A stretch of 64,000 bases of DNA from Eurosta solidaginis (GCF_040869045.1 NC_090319.1:265004897-265068896), one strand, 5' to 3'; positions 21,129 to 33,317 are shown, counted from the first letter of the stretch. Notes: generated by a model not told the origin, from the letters alone. A program made the numbers and translations.

Positions 21129-21585
21129 AAGATGAATTCGGTGTAAATATATTAATTGTACAAGCGAAGAAATTCAAGCTTACTGTGTTGCCCTAATTTT
21201 TAAACCTTGGAAGTCTGCAAAACGCTTATCAAGACTGTAAGTAGTATTTAGTCACACAGTCACAACAATATTTTCCTTTATCATTTTTTTTTTTTTTTTG
21301 TTATTACACTTATTATGATTGCAATTTTATTTTATTTATTTTTAAACGCATTTTTTCTATTAAAAACAAAAAACATTAATTTTATATGCGAATCAAAACT
21401 AATTTGTATATGCTTAGCCATAATGCAATCTTAGATAATTAATTTTCTCTTGGAACAGATATCCCACTGTGCGACGTTGGCGGTGACGATGCAACAAGGA
21501 TTGCGTGCTGGAGCATGCTGCGAAAATAATCGCAAATAAATTGAAACGCTGGCGCAATTTTCGCTGCACAAATACAATACAAAAA
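21129..21585. other. Unassigned sequence
   Basis: Non-coding A+T-rich DNA between two Helentron-like copies. Nothing recognised. Confidence 0.4.
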
Positions 21586-23155
21586 AGTAAGGAAGCCTAA
21601 GTTCGGGTGTAACCGAACATTACATACTCACCTGAGAGCTTTGGAGACAAAATAAGGGAAAATCACCATTTAGCAAAATGAACCTAGGGTAACCCTGGAA
21701 TGTGTTTGTATGACATGTGTATCAAATGAAAGTAGGCCTTTGTTCTATAGGTGGACGCCTTTTCGAGATATCGCAATAAGGTTGGACCAGGGGTGACTCT
21801 AGAATGTGTTTGTACGATATGGGTATCAAATTAAAAGTATTAATGAGGGTTTTAAAAGGGAGTAACCCCTACTTGTATATGTGAAGGCGTTTTCGAGATA
21901 CCGACCAAAATGTGGGCCGGGTGACCCAGAACATCTTCTGTTGGGTACCGCTAATTTATTTATATGTCATACCACGAACAGTATTCCTGCCCAGATTCCA
22001 AAGGCTTTTGATTGCGCCCTGCAGAACTTTTTCATTTTCTTCTACGTAATATGGCAGGTGTCACACCCATTTTACAAAGTTTTTTCTAAAGTTATATTTT
22101 GCGTCAATAAACCAATCCAATTACCATGTTTCCTCTCTTTTTTCATATTTGGTACAGAATTATGGCATTTTTTCATTTATCGTAACCTTCGATATCGGAA
22201 AAGTGGTCGTGGTCATAGTCGGATTTCGGCCCTATTTCATACCAAGATAAAGTGACTTCAGATAAGTACGTGAACTAAGTTTAGTTAAGATATATCGATT
22301 TTTGCTCAAGTTATCGTGTTAACGGCCGAGCGGAAGGACAGACGGTCGACTGTGTATAAAAACTGGGCGTGGCTGCAACATATTTCGCCCATTTTCACAG
22401 AGAACAGTAACCGTCATAGAAACTATGCACCTACAAAATTTCACAAGGATTGGTAAATTTTTGTTCGACTTATGGCCTTAAAATTATTCTAGACGAGTTA
22501 AATGAAATAGGGCGGAGCCACGTCCATTTTGAAATTTTGTTTTATTTTTGTATTTTGTTGCACCATATCATTACTGGAGTTGAATGTTGACATAATTTAC
22601 TTATATACTGTAAAGATTTTAAATTTTTTGTTAAAATTTGGCTTTAAAAAAAATTTTTTTTTTAAAGTGGGCGTGTTCGTCATCCGATTTTGCTAATTTT
22701 TATTTAGCATACATATAGTAATAGGAGTAACGTGCCTGCCAAACTTCATCATGATATCTTCAACGACTGCCAAATTACTGCTTGCAAAACTTTTAAATTA
22801 CCTTCATTTAAAAGTGGGCGGTGCCACGCCCATTGTCCAAAGGTTTACTAATTTTCTATTTTGCGTCATAAGGTCAATGCGCTTACCAAGTTTCATCGCT
22901 TTATCCGTCTTTAGTAATGAATTATAGCACTTTTTCGGTTTTTCGAAATTTTCGATATCGAAAAAGTGGGCGTGGTTGTAGTCCGATTTCGTTCATTTTA
23001 AATAGAGATCTGAGATGAGCACCCAGGAACCTACATACCAAATATCATCAAGATACCTCAAAATTTACTCAAGTTTTCGTCTTTACAGACGGACGGACAT
23101 GGCTAAATGAATTTCTTTTTTCACCCAGATCATTTTGATATATAGAAGTCTATAA
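21586..23155 (-). mobile_element. Helentron/DINE-1-like repeat, copy E
   Basis: Begins (on plus) with GTAAGGAAGCCTAAGTTCGGGTGTAACCGAAC, has about one and a half array units at 21720-21900, then the full non-coding body including two TTTTCGATATCGAAAA-like sites (near 22190 and 22955) and a short GGAC tract near 23090. It stops at TATAGAAGTCTATA without the TTATACTCAGC start, where copy F begins. Confidence 0.65.
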
Positions 23156-24287
23156 AAACGAGTAAAGGTGTCTAAGTTCGGGTGTAACCGAACATTATAT
23201 ACTCAGCGTGAGCTTCAATTGTACATTTCATTTCAGATAAATTACTTTTCTACATAACACATGGCACCGCCCATTTAAGAAAAATGTTTCCCCATTTACT
23301 CTTACAGAAAAACTTGATAACTGAAATATCATTGATTCAAAACTATTTTTTGCTAAGTCATAGCTTATTATTTTCGTCTACGACCCTTTTAAAAATCTTC
23401 TATATAAAATTGGGCGTGGTTTTTAAGCGATATCGTTCATTCTTTTTAGAAATATTTCCTGCTATAAGGAAAATATGTGTACCCAATTTTGTCATGATAT
23501 GTAAATTTTTCTTCGAGTTATGGCTCACGGAACATAGAAAATAGTTTAGTCATAAAAGGGGCGGTACCACCCCCATTTTTTAAAATTTGAGGTTTTTCCT
23601 ATTTATTGAAATGAAATACCATTGATATAAAGGTCTTTTTTGCAAAAATATATGTTATTTTATTCGTCCACGACCCCTTTAAAAATCTTTTATATAAAAG
23701 TGGGCGTGGTCCTTAACCGATTTCGTAAATTTTTCTTCAAATTATTCCTTATGGTAAAGGCAGCCTCTCTACCGAATTCTGTTACGATAGGCTTAACGAT
23801 TTTGGATTTATGATTTATAATATTTGTAAAATTTGCTATATCACAAGTGGGCGGTGCCACGCCCATTTTAAACAATTTTTTTAATTTTTATCAAGAGTCT
23901 CAATGTCAGACCACACGTCAATATTCTGGGTGTATTATTTACTAAATAATTAGGTTTTTTTTTTTTGTTTTCCAAAATGTTATATATATAAAAGGTAGGC
24001 GTGGTTATCATTCGAATTCGCTCGTTTTCAATACCAATATTTTCTCGGTCCAGATAAGCTCGTGTACCAAATTTGGTGAAGATATCTCAATATTTACTCA
24101 AGTTATCGTGTTAACGGGCGGACGGACGGACGGACGAATGGACATGGCTCAATCAAATTTTTTTTCGATACTGATGATTTTGATATATGGAAGTCTATAT
24201 CTATCTCGATTCCATTATACCTGTACAACCAAACGTTAATCACAGTTAATATACTCTGTGTGCAAAGCACGCTGAGTATAAAAAATT
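23156..24287 (-). mobile_element. Helentron/DINE-1-like repeat, copy F (subfamily)
   Basis: Opens TCTAAGTTCGGGTGTAACCGAACATTATATACTCAGC, has no minisatellite, repeats several AAARTGGGCGTGGTYNTTAA-type blocks, then a GGAC tract at 24118-24140 and the end CGATTCCATTATACCTGTACAACC...GCACGCTGAGTATAAAAA. The body differs from copies B, E and G, so it is a separate subfamily. Confidence 0.6.
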
Positions 24288-24520
24288 AGCCATTTAACAA
24301 AAACATGCTCACACGTTAAAGTGTATATACACACATACATACATATTTGTTTCTTGACTATTGAATTTATTAACTGCCCCAATGCGGTAATGCTGACAAC
24401 TGTCCTTCACTGCTTGGTTGCGGTCCGACATGGACGAGGCGCGTTTGATAAGAGTGCAGCATAAAGTATTTTAGTATTTTCATAGGTGAATTCACTTGGC
24501 AACCCGAAAAGTTATCTTGC
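24288..24520. other. Spacer with short ACAT microsatellite
   Basis: Contains ACACATACATACATA near 24330 and otherwise plain sequence. Confidence 0.4.
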
Positions 24521-25690
24521 ATATATCATTATAAATCACAAGGCGCCAGGTAATGGCGAGCTATCTGCCGAGCACGGGTGCGAAGAGTTGTTAAAGAGCA
24601 TGCATCATGTCCTATGCAAAATAAGATCGGATGAGCGCATCCCTCTAGATTGAAAGTTTAGTGTGGTCTCCTCAATCCAAACCCGCAAATCGCGCCAGTT
24701 ATCGCGGAATCAGCCTGCTTAGTACAACCTGTAAGGTTATATCGAGCGCACTGTGCAAATGACTGAAGCCCAAAGCCAAAGAACTGATTCGATCTTATCA
24801 GTGCGGCTTCATACCCGGTAAGTCTACTTTCTACCAGAACTTCACGATGCGCCAGGTCCTGGAGAAGACTAAGATAAGAGAATCGGCACTTACCATCTTT
24901 TTGTAGACTGCAAAGTTAACTTAGAGCCTTAGCTCTGTCAAATGACATTGAACGACTCCAGCAGCTCTGTAAGGATTGAGAAGGACCTCTTCGTGCCAGT
25001 CGAAATAAAACGAGGCTATAGACAAAGCGACTCCCTTTGGTGCGATTTCTTTAACATAATGTTGGAACAGATTATTCTGGCAGCAGAACTAAGCCGTGAT
25101 GTTACAATATGTGCATACAATTAGCGGCAAATACCGATGGTATTGATATTATTGGCCATAACAAACGCATAGTGAGTTCTGCCTTCTCTATATTGGTTAA
25201 AAGGGGAAAAGTGTGTCTTGACGTAAATCAGGATAAGACGAAGTACTTGCTGTCATCTAAGAAAGTATCGGCGAGTTCGCGCCTTAACAGCCACGTCACT
25301 GTTGACGGATATACATAAGTTCGAGACTGTAAAGGATTTTGTCAACAGCGCAAACAATATCAGTTTAGAAATCAAACAAAAAATTACTCTTGCCAACAAG
25401 TACTTCTTTGGACTGCGTAGGCAATTGAGAAGCAAAGTCCCAACTCGATGAAACAAAAAATCACGCTATAGGAGTCGCTTATTGTACCTGTCCTGATGTC
25501 TGGCTCGGAATCATGGAATCATGGACGGTTTCGAGAAAAAAATGCGATCACCTTAGTGTCCGTGATACCGACTGCGAGTACCGAGTGAGGTTTTAATGGC
25601 GAGCTATATGAGCTTTACGTATCGAATTAAGGCCCATAGGACTCGCTGGCTAGGTCATGTTATGCGAATGAAAAGCATTTTAGTAACTTT
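24520..25690 (+). pseudogene. RTE-like LINE reverse transcriptase remnant, copy 1
   Basis: Plus-strand pieces in three frames follow LINE RT order: YRGISLLSTTCK, YQCGFIPGKST, MRQVLEKTK (fingers), IKRGYRQSDSLWCDFFN (template-grip block), then a changed YADD position reading AANTDGIDIIG, then NQDKTKYLLSS, and last the tail HRTRWLGHVMRM. The pattern YQCGFRPGRST / RQGDALSCDLFN / RWLGHVxRM is that of an abundant insect RTE-like LINE. The catalytic Asp pair is altered and there are many stops. Confidence 0.7.
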
Positions 25691-25859
25691 TTTTATTTTT
25701 TATTTATTACCTACGACCTTATCAAGAGCTCTTTGTTGGCTAAGCGTGTGTTTCCGTATAGGTAGGAATGTATTCATGTTTGGATAAGATTGTGCGTGTG
25801 TGTTCTGTTAGTCTGTGCGGTGCTTCAGAACGTATTTCGTGAATTATTTCTCCCCCTCC

Positions 25860-26990
25860 ATAAATCTGCACACCTAACGAGGCAATGATTTAATTTATTA
25901 CAAAGTATCAATAAATTAAATTTTCCTTTTGCGTACGAAACGAAAATGTGGCGAAAAATGCACGAGCAAACACATAAACGCCAACTAAAGCACTACACAA
26001 TAACACAAAAATGCAAAAGCCGAAATGCCAAATGAAATGAAGTGTAGTGAAGTGAAATAAAATCATTGCGCTGTTGCTGCAGCCGTAACGCTTAGTGCAA
26101 CGCAACCACGCATATGAGGCGCATGTTGCATGTGCAATGAACGTCGTTGTGACATGCAAAATGCGTGCAATTTGGCTAATGTAGTGAATATGCAGAGGCC
26201 AACGGCGAAACGCACAACCTCAAGGCAACGTTTATAGTTGGTGGGCGTTTCAGAAATGCGTTTGCGGGCGGTTAATGTTTAGTATGGCATAGATTAACTC
26301 CCCCCGCCTTCTGCTTCTCTCTTTAAACTTAATGCATACACTTCATCATAAACATGACGCCACCTGCCCGCCATTCTTAACGAACGCAATGTGGTTGCCC
26401 AAATGCACTACAACAAAAATGCAAATATGTGTTTTTTTCTAACCTCTTTTTGTACCTAAATACGCATTTTGCGTGCTGATCTGGCAAATTTGCCAAACCA
26501 ACAAACAAATCATTTGTGATTATACATTCGCATTGCAAATTCACATGAAATTAGTGTAGCTTAACAAAGCGCGAAAAAATCAGTATCTTCCCACACGAAT
26601 GCATAAATCAAAATATGATGTCCATGCTGCTGTGCAGCCAAATCCCAATCGGACAACTTTGGCTTGAATCGTAAAAGTTTTTCTAAACGCAACACAGGTC
26701 TAAAGTCAAAGTAGAGCAACATGTTTCCGACTGTGGTTCACACGTGTTTTTCAAGTCTCTGTCACTAGTATTAATTCATACGAGTATAAATGTATGCACT
26801 TACCCTACAGCAAATCAATTAGTAGTAAACTGTCGAGGAACTAATATGCATCCCATATCCAACTAGAGGACCAATTCATTATTTTTATATAAACAGCTAA
26901 TGTTTTTACGAGATGGCGAATAGTATAGGTACCTCAGAAAGCTTTTGTTTGCTTGAACAAACCTCAGAATTTTTTTAGGAAGTTGTCCAT
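25860..26990. other. Apparently unique non-coding DNA
   Basis: No transposon landmark. The texture (many ATGCAAAT-like, CAATTTG and GCAAC words, moderate G+C, no long A+T runs) is like fly intronic or intergenic DNA. The only open frame (26159-25908, minus) is hydrophobic with no recognised domain. Confidence 0.35.
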
Positions 26991-26999
26991 TTTAGAATT

Positions 27000-27390
27000 T
27001 GACTAAGGAATGTCTAAGATTGAGTAAGGTTAGAAGTGCGTGAGTAGAAGTTTTCCACACTTCCACTTGGTTACATATCTGTCCATTATGAGTGAACTCC
27101 GTGAGTGCCGGGCATATTCGTCCGCAGTCCTGACCATCGCAAGGCAGCTTCTGCAAAGTGAGCTTGTTGGTATGCGCCACCGACGGACTATGGCTGCAAT
27201 AACGCCATGACATGTGATGACTTCTGTTAGTACTCTTACTGCTTAAGAAGGAAGATAGTTCCTTTCCTATCCAAACATGGCCATAAGGACTTTAAGACTG
27301 CGCAATAAACCCCATTGGTTCACAGCAAGTTCATTCCTATTAACTTTCCCTTCTATACCGCTGTTTCCAGAAATCCAGAATAAGGTTAAT
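27000..27390 (-). pseudogene. R1/LOA-like LINE C-terminal remnant (RNase H end and Cys region)
   Basis: Minus-strand traces read LFWISGNSGIEG followed by NELA (the WxPGHxGIxGNxxANELA signature of RNase H, degraded) and further on LCRSC in another frame, the Cys-rich tail of such LINEs. All is broken by stops. Weak but in the right order. Confidence 0.45.
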
Positions 27391-27870
27391 TAAGCAATAA
27401 ACACACCAAATATGTACATCATAAAACAGAAATTACTGATGCCCACCTGCTTCAACTTCAACAATAATGATCCAGGTAACTGAAATAATATAAATTCGTA
27501 AAGCACACATGCGTGAGCCCATAAAAAAAATTGCACTGAAGATGGCATAGCCAAACAAAATTTTACAAGGGACGAAAAAAATCACTTCATTTGGTTTCTT
27601 ATGGAGAGATCGAAACCTCGCTGGCAGATGCTTTGAAGGACATCGTATTATAGAAGATAAATGGTGACACATCAAAGGCTCAGGTTTCGAATCATAGCGT
27701 CGACAGTCGTAATCCACTACAGCATGAACCGACCTTATCATTTACGAAGAGATTTTTGTATAAGATCAAAAGTCATCCAATATTTTTTAGGCTACCAAGT
27801 GTCCCCTCATGGCACCCACCTAGTATTTATATCGCACAATTAGGTCAATCCAACGATCAACTAAAAAAAT
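27391..27870. other. Unassigned sequence
   Basis: No recognised domain. Possibly more decayed 5' sequence of the RTE-like copy that follows. Confidence 0.35.
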
Positions 27871-28360
27871 CGCAATATTCAGAAACTGTCTCTTCCAGCG
27901 AAGAATCAATGTTGCTAACAAATGCTATTTTGGATGATTAGGCAATTGAATAGAAAAGTCGTCTCTCGATGAACAAAAATTAATCTCAACAATACGCTCA
28001 TCATATCTGTTCTGCTGTATGGCCTCGGAATCATGGACGGTGTGAAGAGAAGATGAGATGGCTTTAGGAATGTTGAAAAAAAAGGCAGATATCGAAGGAA
28101 TAATGGTGAGCTATATTAGCTTTACGCAGATATAACAATATTGCAGCGAATAAAAACTATAAGGCTTCGCTGGCTAGGTCATGTTATGCGAATGCACGCA
28201 GAAGATCCGGCCAAGAAAGTATTTCAGTCGACACCGCAGTTTGGAAGCAGAGAAAGGTGTAGACCTCCGCTGAGTTGGGTGAGCCAGATGGAGAAGAACT
28301 TGACCTCCATTGGTGCTTCCAATTGGCGCCAGTTGGTGATTCTCACTGAGTAGTGAAGGT
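27870..28360 (+). pseudogene. RTE-like LINE remnant, copy 2 (C-terminal end)
   Basis: Same family as 24520-25690. The frame 28141-28353 reads IRLRWLGHVMRM, then DPAKKVFQS and a Trp-containing tail ending in NWRQL, the end of the RTE-like ORF2. Upstream traces (27870-28080) match the region after the RT in pieces. Only the 3' part is kept, as expected for a 5'-truncated LINE insertion. Confidence 0.65.
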
Positions 28361-29107
28361 ATTAGTAATCGAGTATACAGCTCGGTATGTATTAAACAGA
28401 GAAACCGAAAATGACTAATAACTTCGAATTTTCAGATTTTTGAGTGAGCTCCCTATTGATTTAGGTTTGCAATATAACTTGAAAACTATAGAGAATTATT
28501 AAAAGCTTCTTAATTTAAGTCAATAATATACCTAAACGAATGCTACCCTAGGAATGTAAAGATATCTTATCTGAGGAATTGTAAAGATATCTTACTCAGT
28601 TAAGAAGGTAAACCTCTACATAATGTGCATGTTATTTGAATAATTTGAGTTACCCTACTTAGATTAAACTTATTTTAGAAAATTTAAGGTACATTCCCGT
28701 TTATGGAGTCCTTGTATAGTCGAATTCAATAAAAAAAGTTAAAACTTTAAGGGATGTAGAGATAGAGAGCAGAAATAGCCCACATTATGACGAACTTAGG
28801 CTAAATTTTAGTTCAACTAAGTCTGGTCTCTTCGGATTAGTAGTTCAATTTTAGTCCAATTTTCTAGTTAAAAACTAGTACTTCATCTTGCCACATATAT
28901 TTTTCATTGCCTGAATCTTGCTTACATATATACATATGTGCATTTGTATGCGTTGGAGCTCAAATTGAATTATGCTTTCATCACTTGCAGTTGTTGCATT
29001 TAGTAAAGTGCGAAGTTGTAATGTCGTATTAATTTCAAATGAACGATTTCCAGCGGTGAGTTATTTATATGAGGTTTTGTCGATTTTGAGCACAGCTTAA
29101 ATACGTA
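28361..29107. other. Unassigned A+T-rich sequence
   Basis: No gene or clear repeat. TAAAGATATCTTA recurs twice at 28556-28600. Confidence 0.4.
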
Positions 29108-29284
29108 CACTGAAAGAAAAAGACTGGTAAAATCAACCGAAATATGCGGGTCAATTCAACCGATATTCTGTTAATTTTTATTCATCGCAACAGGATGTTG
29201 AACCAACTGCGCACAGATCGTTGATTCGTAATTGACCGTTTTAGTAGTCAAATGAACAAAAAAAAAAAGTTGTTGCGACAGCTT

Positions 29285-29574
29285 TGTACGACAGCTTCTC
29301 TTCCAATTTGCGTCGTGCTCCTCTTGATTTTCCCTACAAATTGGCCGGACGGGACCTACATCTGCGAGGCAGATGAGTTTTCACTGAGAGATTTTCATGG
29401 CAGAAATACACTCGGGAGCGCTTGCCAAACACTGCCGAGGGGCGACCCCGCTTAGAAAAATTTTCTTCTAATTGAAAAATCTTATTTCTAAAATTTTGTT
29501 GTTGCTTTGCCGGGGGTGCGAACCCAGGGCATATGGTGTGGCAGGCGGAGCACGCTACCATCACACCACGGTGA
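29285..29574 (-). mobile_element. tRNA-derived SINE, copy 3 (minus)
   Basis: Minus-strand order: CACCGTGGTGTGATGGTAGCG head with A box, GGGTTCGCACCCC B box (near 29515-29528), body with TTTCAATTAGAAG and GCTTAGCGGGGTCGCC-like, CATCTGCCTCGCAGAT, then GATGTAGGTCCCGTCCGGCC and end at GAGAAGCT. It lacks the final GCGCCTTACATTT tail of the plus copies. Confidence 0.75.
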
Positions 29575-30064
29575 CACTTACTAACCGAACGTCAATTGGG
29601 CTTACATCAAATATGCTGGCACACATTAAACATTATACACTTTATTATTTTGTTTAATTATTAATTTATAGTTGTGAACTTCGCTTTGCAAATAGAAATG
29701 AAAATAGTGGTCACAAAACTGATTCTCAATTCTTTCGGTTGCAGCTCAGCTCATTCTCAATTTCTTCTCTCGCATGTAGTTGCCCCACTTGATTGTTTCG
29801 AACAAAACTTGTATTAATGTTTGACATAACATTTTAAATAGAGAACTTGTAAGTTATAGAAAAGTAAAGAATCAAATCGCTAGAAGGTAATTCACCACTG
29901 GAGTAATTTTAAACGTAATTCGGAAAGTTTAATTTTCGTAACACTTTAAGTTGAAACGATTCCAGAACAACTCAAACTTTTATGTTGTCGGAAACATCAA
30001 CATAAAAAAGGATGTTTTTTATTATCTTATTAAATTCGTTCGCGTGAGTGAAAATTCGTAAAAA

Positions 30065-30199
30065 CTTTCTGGTTAATTATTGAGCTCAATGCCGCAAGGA
30101 TAAATAAAACACCATGTATTTTGTGGTATTATAATTTATACAAAATACATGGTGTTTTATTTATCCTTGTGGCCTTGAGCTCAATAATTAACCAGAAAG
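30065..30199. repeat. Near-perfect 135-bp hairpin
   Basis: CTTTCTGGTTAATTATTGAG at the left is matched by its inverse at the right end; arms of about 60 bp enclose a loop of roughly 15 bp. Only a few mismatches (GCCGC versus GTGGC region). A short AATTCGTAAAAACTT string occurs on both sides (about 30053 and 30238). Confidence 0.85.
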
Positions 30200-30862
30200 T
30201 TAAGATAAACTTATAAGGCTATTAACAAAACCCAAAAATTCGTAAAAACTTGAACAAAATGTTACTTTGGAAAAATCCTGTTCGTTCAAACAAAACTTTT
30301 GCAACAAGAGGGCGCAATTTTGCATTTCGCTTGGAGGAGAAGTTGCAAAATTGTACCCGATAAATAGGTGTCCCGGTATCTCATTTTTTTGCACAGTACA
30401 TTCAAAAAAGGGTTTTTCGTTGTGTTTTGATAACTGAAAAACTAGTTTTTTGTTGTTTTCCCATTTTGTGTGTTTTTTCGATTTGGTGGTTGTCTTATAG
30501 TGGTAATTTTTTTTAAACAAGTGGCACCATCTTCATAAGTGCAAATTAGAGAGCGCAGTGAACGTAAAATTCTCTTTGAAATCTGCTCATGTACTGACTG
30601 TTGATCGCTTTTGAAATAACCAGTGAGATCAATTGTGTTAACAGAAAAATCAGTTAGATTGACCAGGAATCTGTCAATTTTACAGAATTTTGTTAACTTA
30701 AGAGCGACAATTTCTCTTCTGTTGAAATGACTAAACTAATTTGTTCGTTTGACAAAGAACTCGGTCGAATTAACCGTAATTCGATCAATTTCACCGAATC
30801 TCCGTTAAGTCAGGAACAACAGAACCGATTTGTTGAATTTACTAGCAACATTTCTTTCAGTG

Positions 30863-31690
30863 TAATATGTATGTAAGTAGATATTTCAATTTATTGTGCA
30901 CTTAGAGCTGTGGGCAATTTTTTATATAATGGTGAAACGTACTTAAAAAGACTAGAATTGGTCTAGCTGTCGAAATATAAAGAAAAAAACTTCAGACCTC
31001 AAAAGGACATTTGAAGAAATTATAGAGCTTTTCGAGGCCAAAATTATGGATAAAATCTGTTGTCGCTGAAAAAGTTACAGTAAAAACAAATTTCGGATGT
31101 ATCTGTAAGGGCCAAAAAAATAAAAAAATAAAACGTTTTTGGAAACCCTCTTGAAAAAGCCTAAAATTAACAGGCGAAGTTTTGTAACTTTTTTCTGACC
31201 CAGTCTAGTATTAACCTGTGTAAGTAATTTCCGCAATTTCGCAGTTAATATATAATCTACCTTCCGGTAGGCTAGAAACTTCGAATTTCGAGCATAATGA
31301 CCAGTTGACATCGTGGAACGAAATACAAAAAATTTCGCCCAATGGCGCAAGTATGAAAATATTCAGAAAATACTTACCTACATATTTGGATTAAAATTTC
31401 TCAAGTGTATCATATTTCCGATACTTTCATCCCATAAATACCTTTGGAATAGTAAAAAAGTCAACTTCCTCTTCAGCTAATAAAAAAAATTTTAAACTGA
31501 GTTTTTCGTAAAAAATAAGAATAAAATATGTATGTTCGATGGAGTAGTTCCTTTTTTCGATCATTACTAATGTTCAATAAAAATATGGAAAAAATTATAT
31601 AAAAAGAACTTAATAAGTATACCATGCAATAAAATAAAAAAAAAATTATAAAATTAAATATAAATTTAAATAAAATAATTTAAAAAAAAA
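30863..31690. other. Non-coding DNA with a possible small inverted-repeat element
   Basis: The stretch 30948-31212 ends TTTTCTGACCCAGTCTAGTA, resembling the end of a stretch near 35995 (ACCAACCCAGTCTAATA); both contain a GAAACCCTCT word about 70 bp inside. Otherwise A+T-rich. Confidence 0.35.
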
Positions 31691-32385
31691 ACAATACTTA
31701 CTTTAAGTAATAATAATACTAAAAGCTAGAAAATAATTAGGTAGGTCCTAGTACTAGTCATTACACTCCTCATCAATCTAGGACGTTGATCATACAATTA
31801 AATAAAAGCGTTGGACGCGTCAAATGTCTATTGATAGTCAATAGTTGGCGGCCACCGTGGTGTGATGGTAGCGTGCTCCGCCTGCCACACCGTATGCCCT
31901 GGGTTCGCACCCCTGGCAAAGCAACATCAAAATTTTAGAAATAAGGTTTTTCAATTAGAAAAAAATTTCTCTAAGCGGGGTCGCCATAAAAAGCTCTCAG
32001 TGAAAACTCATCTGCCTTGCAGATACCGTTCGGAGTCGGCATAAACGATGTAGGTCCCGTCCGGCCAATTTTTAGGGAAAATCAAGAGGAACACGACGCA
32101 AATTGGAAGAGAAGCTCGGCCTTAGATCTCTTCGGAGGTTATCGGGCCTTACATTTCTTTTTTTTTTTTTTTTGTGTTGTTTTTTTTTAAGTAAGACCAA
32201 CTGAACCTTAATCAGGTTATGCTACGCGTCACATTTTTAGAAATTTCACTCGCCCAATGCTTTTATTTATTTGTCTGTCAACGCCCTAGGTTAATGAGGA
32301 GTGTGATGACTAGTACTAGGACCTACCTACTTATTTTCTAGCTTTTAGTATTATTATTACTTAATGTAAGTATTGTTTTCAATAA
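31691..32385. mobile_element. Foldback element with nested SINE
   Basis: Arms of about 100-150 bp are inverse copies: AATACTTACTTTAAGTAATAATAATAC...CTAGTACTAGTCAT at 31693-31790 and the matching inverse at 32285-32382, with diverged continuation further inside (ACGCGTC and GCTTTTATTTA words on both sides). The loop is mostly the SINE at 31849-32175. No coding sequence. Confidence 0.75.
31849..32175 (+). mobile_element. tRNA-derived SINE, copy 4 (plus), best preserved
   Basis: Head with pol III A box TGGTGTGATGG (31858-31868) and B box GGTTCGCACCC (31902-31912), about 34 bp apart, as in a tRNA gene. The body carries GCTCTCAGTGAAAACTCATC, a GCAGATACCGTTCGG block, GATGTAGGTCCCGTCCGGCC, and the tail CGGCCTTAGATCTCTTCGG...CTTACATTT then T14. 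The SINE would depend on a LINE partner for movement; the shared 3' tail might come from one, but none with that tail is visible here. Confidence 0.8.
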
Positions 32386-32589
32386 AACCGTTTAACTTTA
32401 AATTTTTTTCAAGTTTTTAGGCTTTATTGAATTGCCTATTATTTCTCATTTTTAGTTCATTTAGTGACTCATTATTACAAGGACTCTTTCGTGATAATTT
32501 GTGACAACCTAAGTCCTCAATACATAATCCTTCTAAAGGCTTTACTCAACAGGGCGCCACGTATGCTTGTCCCTCCTCGAACTCCAAAG

Positions 32590-32960
32590 TATTTTGATGT
32601 CACTTCTACCGTACTCTATGTAATATTTGATCCAAATATGAGCCAAATCGGACTACCGATACGAATGTTTTTCATATCTTGATGCTTGCCGCACCTAGCG
32701 GGATTTTTTTTTCATAAAGCGATTTCTATTTCTGTATGTAATATGTGTCCCAAATATGAGCCAACTCGGACCGCAGATACGATTTTTTTTAATATCTTGA
32801 TCATTGCGCCACCTGGCGGCGATTTTTCATATGTCGCTTTCTACTCATGTATGTAATATGTAGTGATTTTTATCTTATTATTGCATTGCCATCGGGTTCT
32901 GAACTATATTCCAAGTTTCAGCTTCGGGTTCTGAACTATATTCCAAGTTTCAAGCTTGTC
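32590..32960. repeat. Two short tandem repeats
   Basis: A unit with TATGTAATAT...CCAAATATGAGCCAA...GATACGA...ATATCTTGAT recurs near 32617, 32735 and 32850 (period about 116 bp). Just after, GGGTTCTGAACTATATTCCA occurs twice 32 bp apart (32893 and about 32925). Confidence 0.65.
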
Positions 32961-33317
32961 GGGAAGTTACTTAAATTTGAATTACAAAATTCGTTCACAA
33001 CGGCCGGCCTGTCAAGTCAAGCAGAATAAAACCGTTTAAAAAGAAACATTTTTGCTGTCAATTTGGTAGCGTAGATTTGAATATCATAACGAAGTACCTT
33101 GGCTTCATATGGAAGTGCTTTTTGTTTGCACTTTCATATGAAATTCAGGCACTTTGAAATGAATCGAATTTATATGTGAGGGCATGTGGGAAGCTATGAA
33201 CATTTTTTTTTTATATTCAAAGTGTGAATTTGTATCTGTGCATATTCTTTACGGGTTGAGCAGCTCCGACTATAAGAAAAAGCAGACCCGGCTGCATGAC
33301 TCTGAAGAAGTTTTAAT

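Larger units (their letters stand above)
29108..30862. mobile_element. TA-flanked CACTG-ended DNA element, 1755 bp
   Basis: Ends CACTGAAAGAAA and TTTCTTTCAGTG are exact inverse copies and each is bordered by TA (29106-29107 and 30863-30864). Both subterminal regions repeat short TCAAYY/GTTAAC/ATTGACC words. CACTG termini with subterminal repeats and a 2-bp target suggest the CACTA/Mirage/Chapaev (CMC) group, like the larger element at 33559. No transposase is recognised; the frame at 30520-30200 (minus, 106 residues, basic) is unassigned. A SINE (29285-29574) and a hairpin (30065-30199) sit inside. Confidence 0.65.

Noticed and set aside
31858..31912. A tRNA gene, from the A and B boxes
   Set aside because: The sequence does not fold into a full acceptor, anticodon and T-stem set, lacks a proper 3' end, and recurs in four copies with a long shared body, so it is a SINE head.
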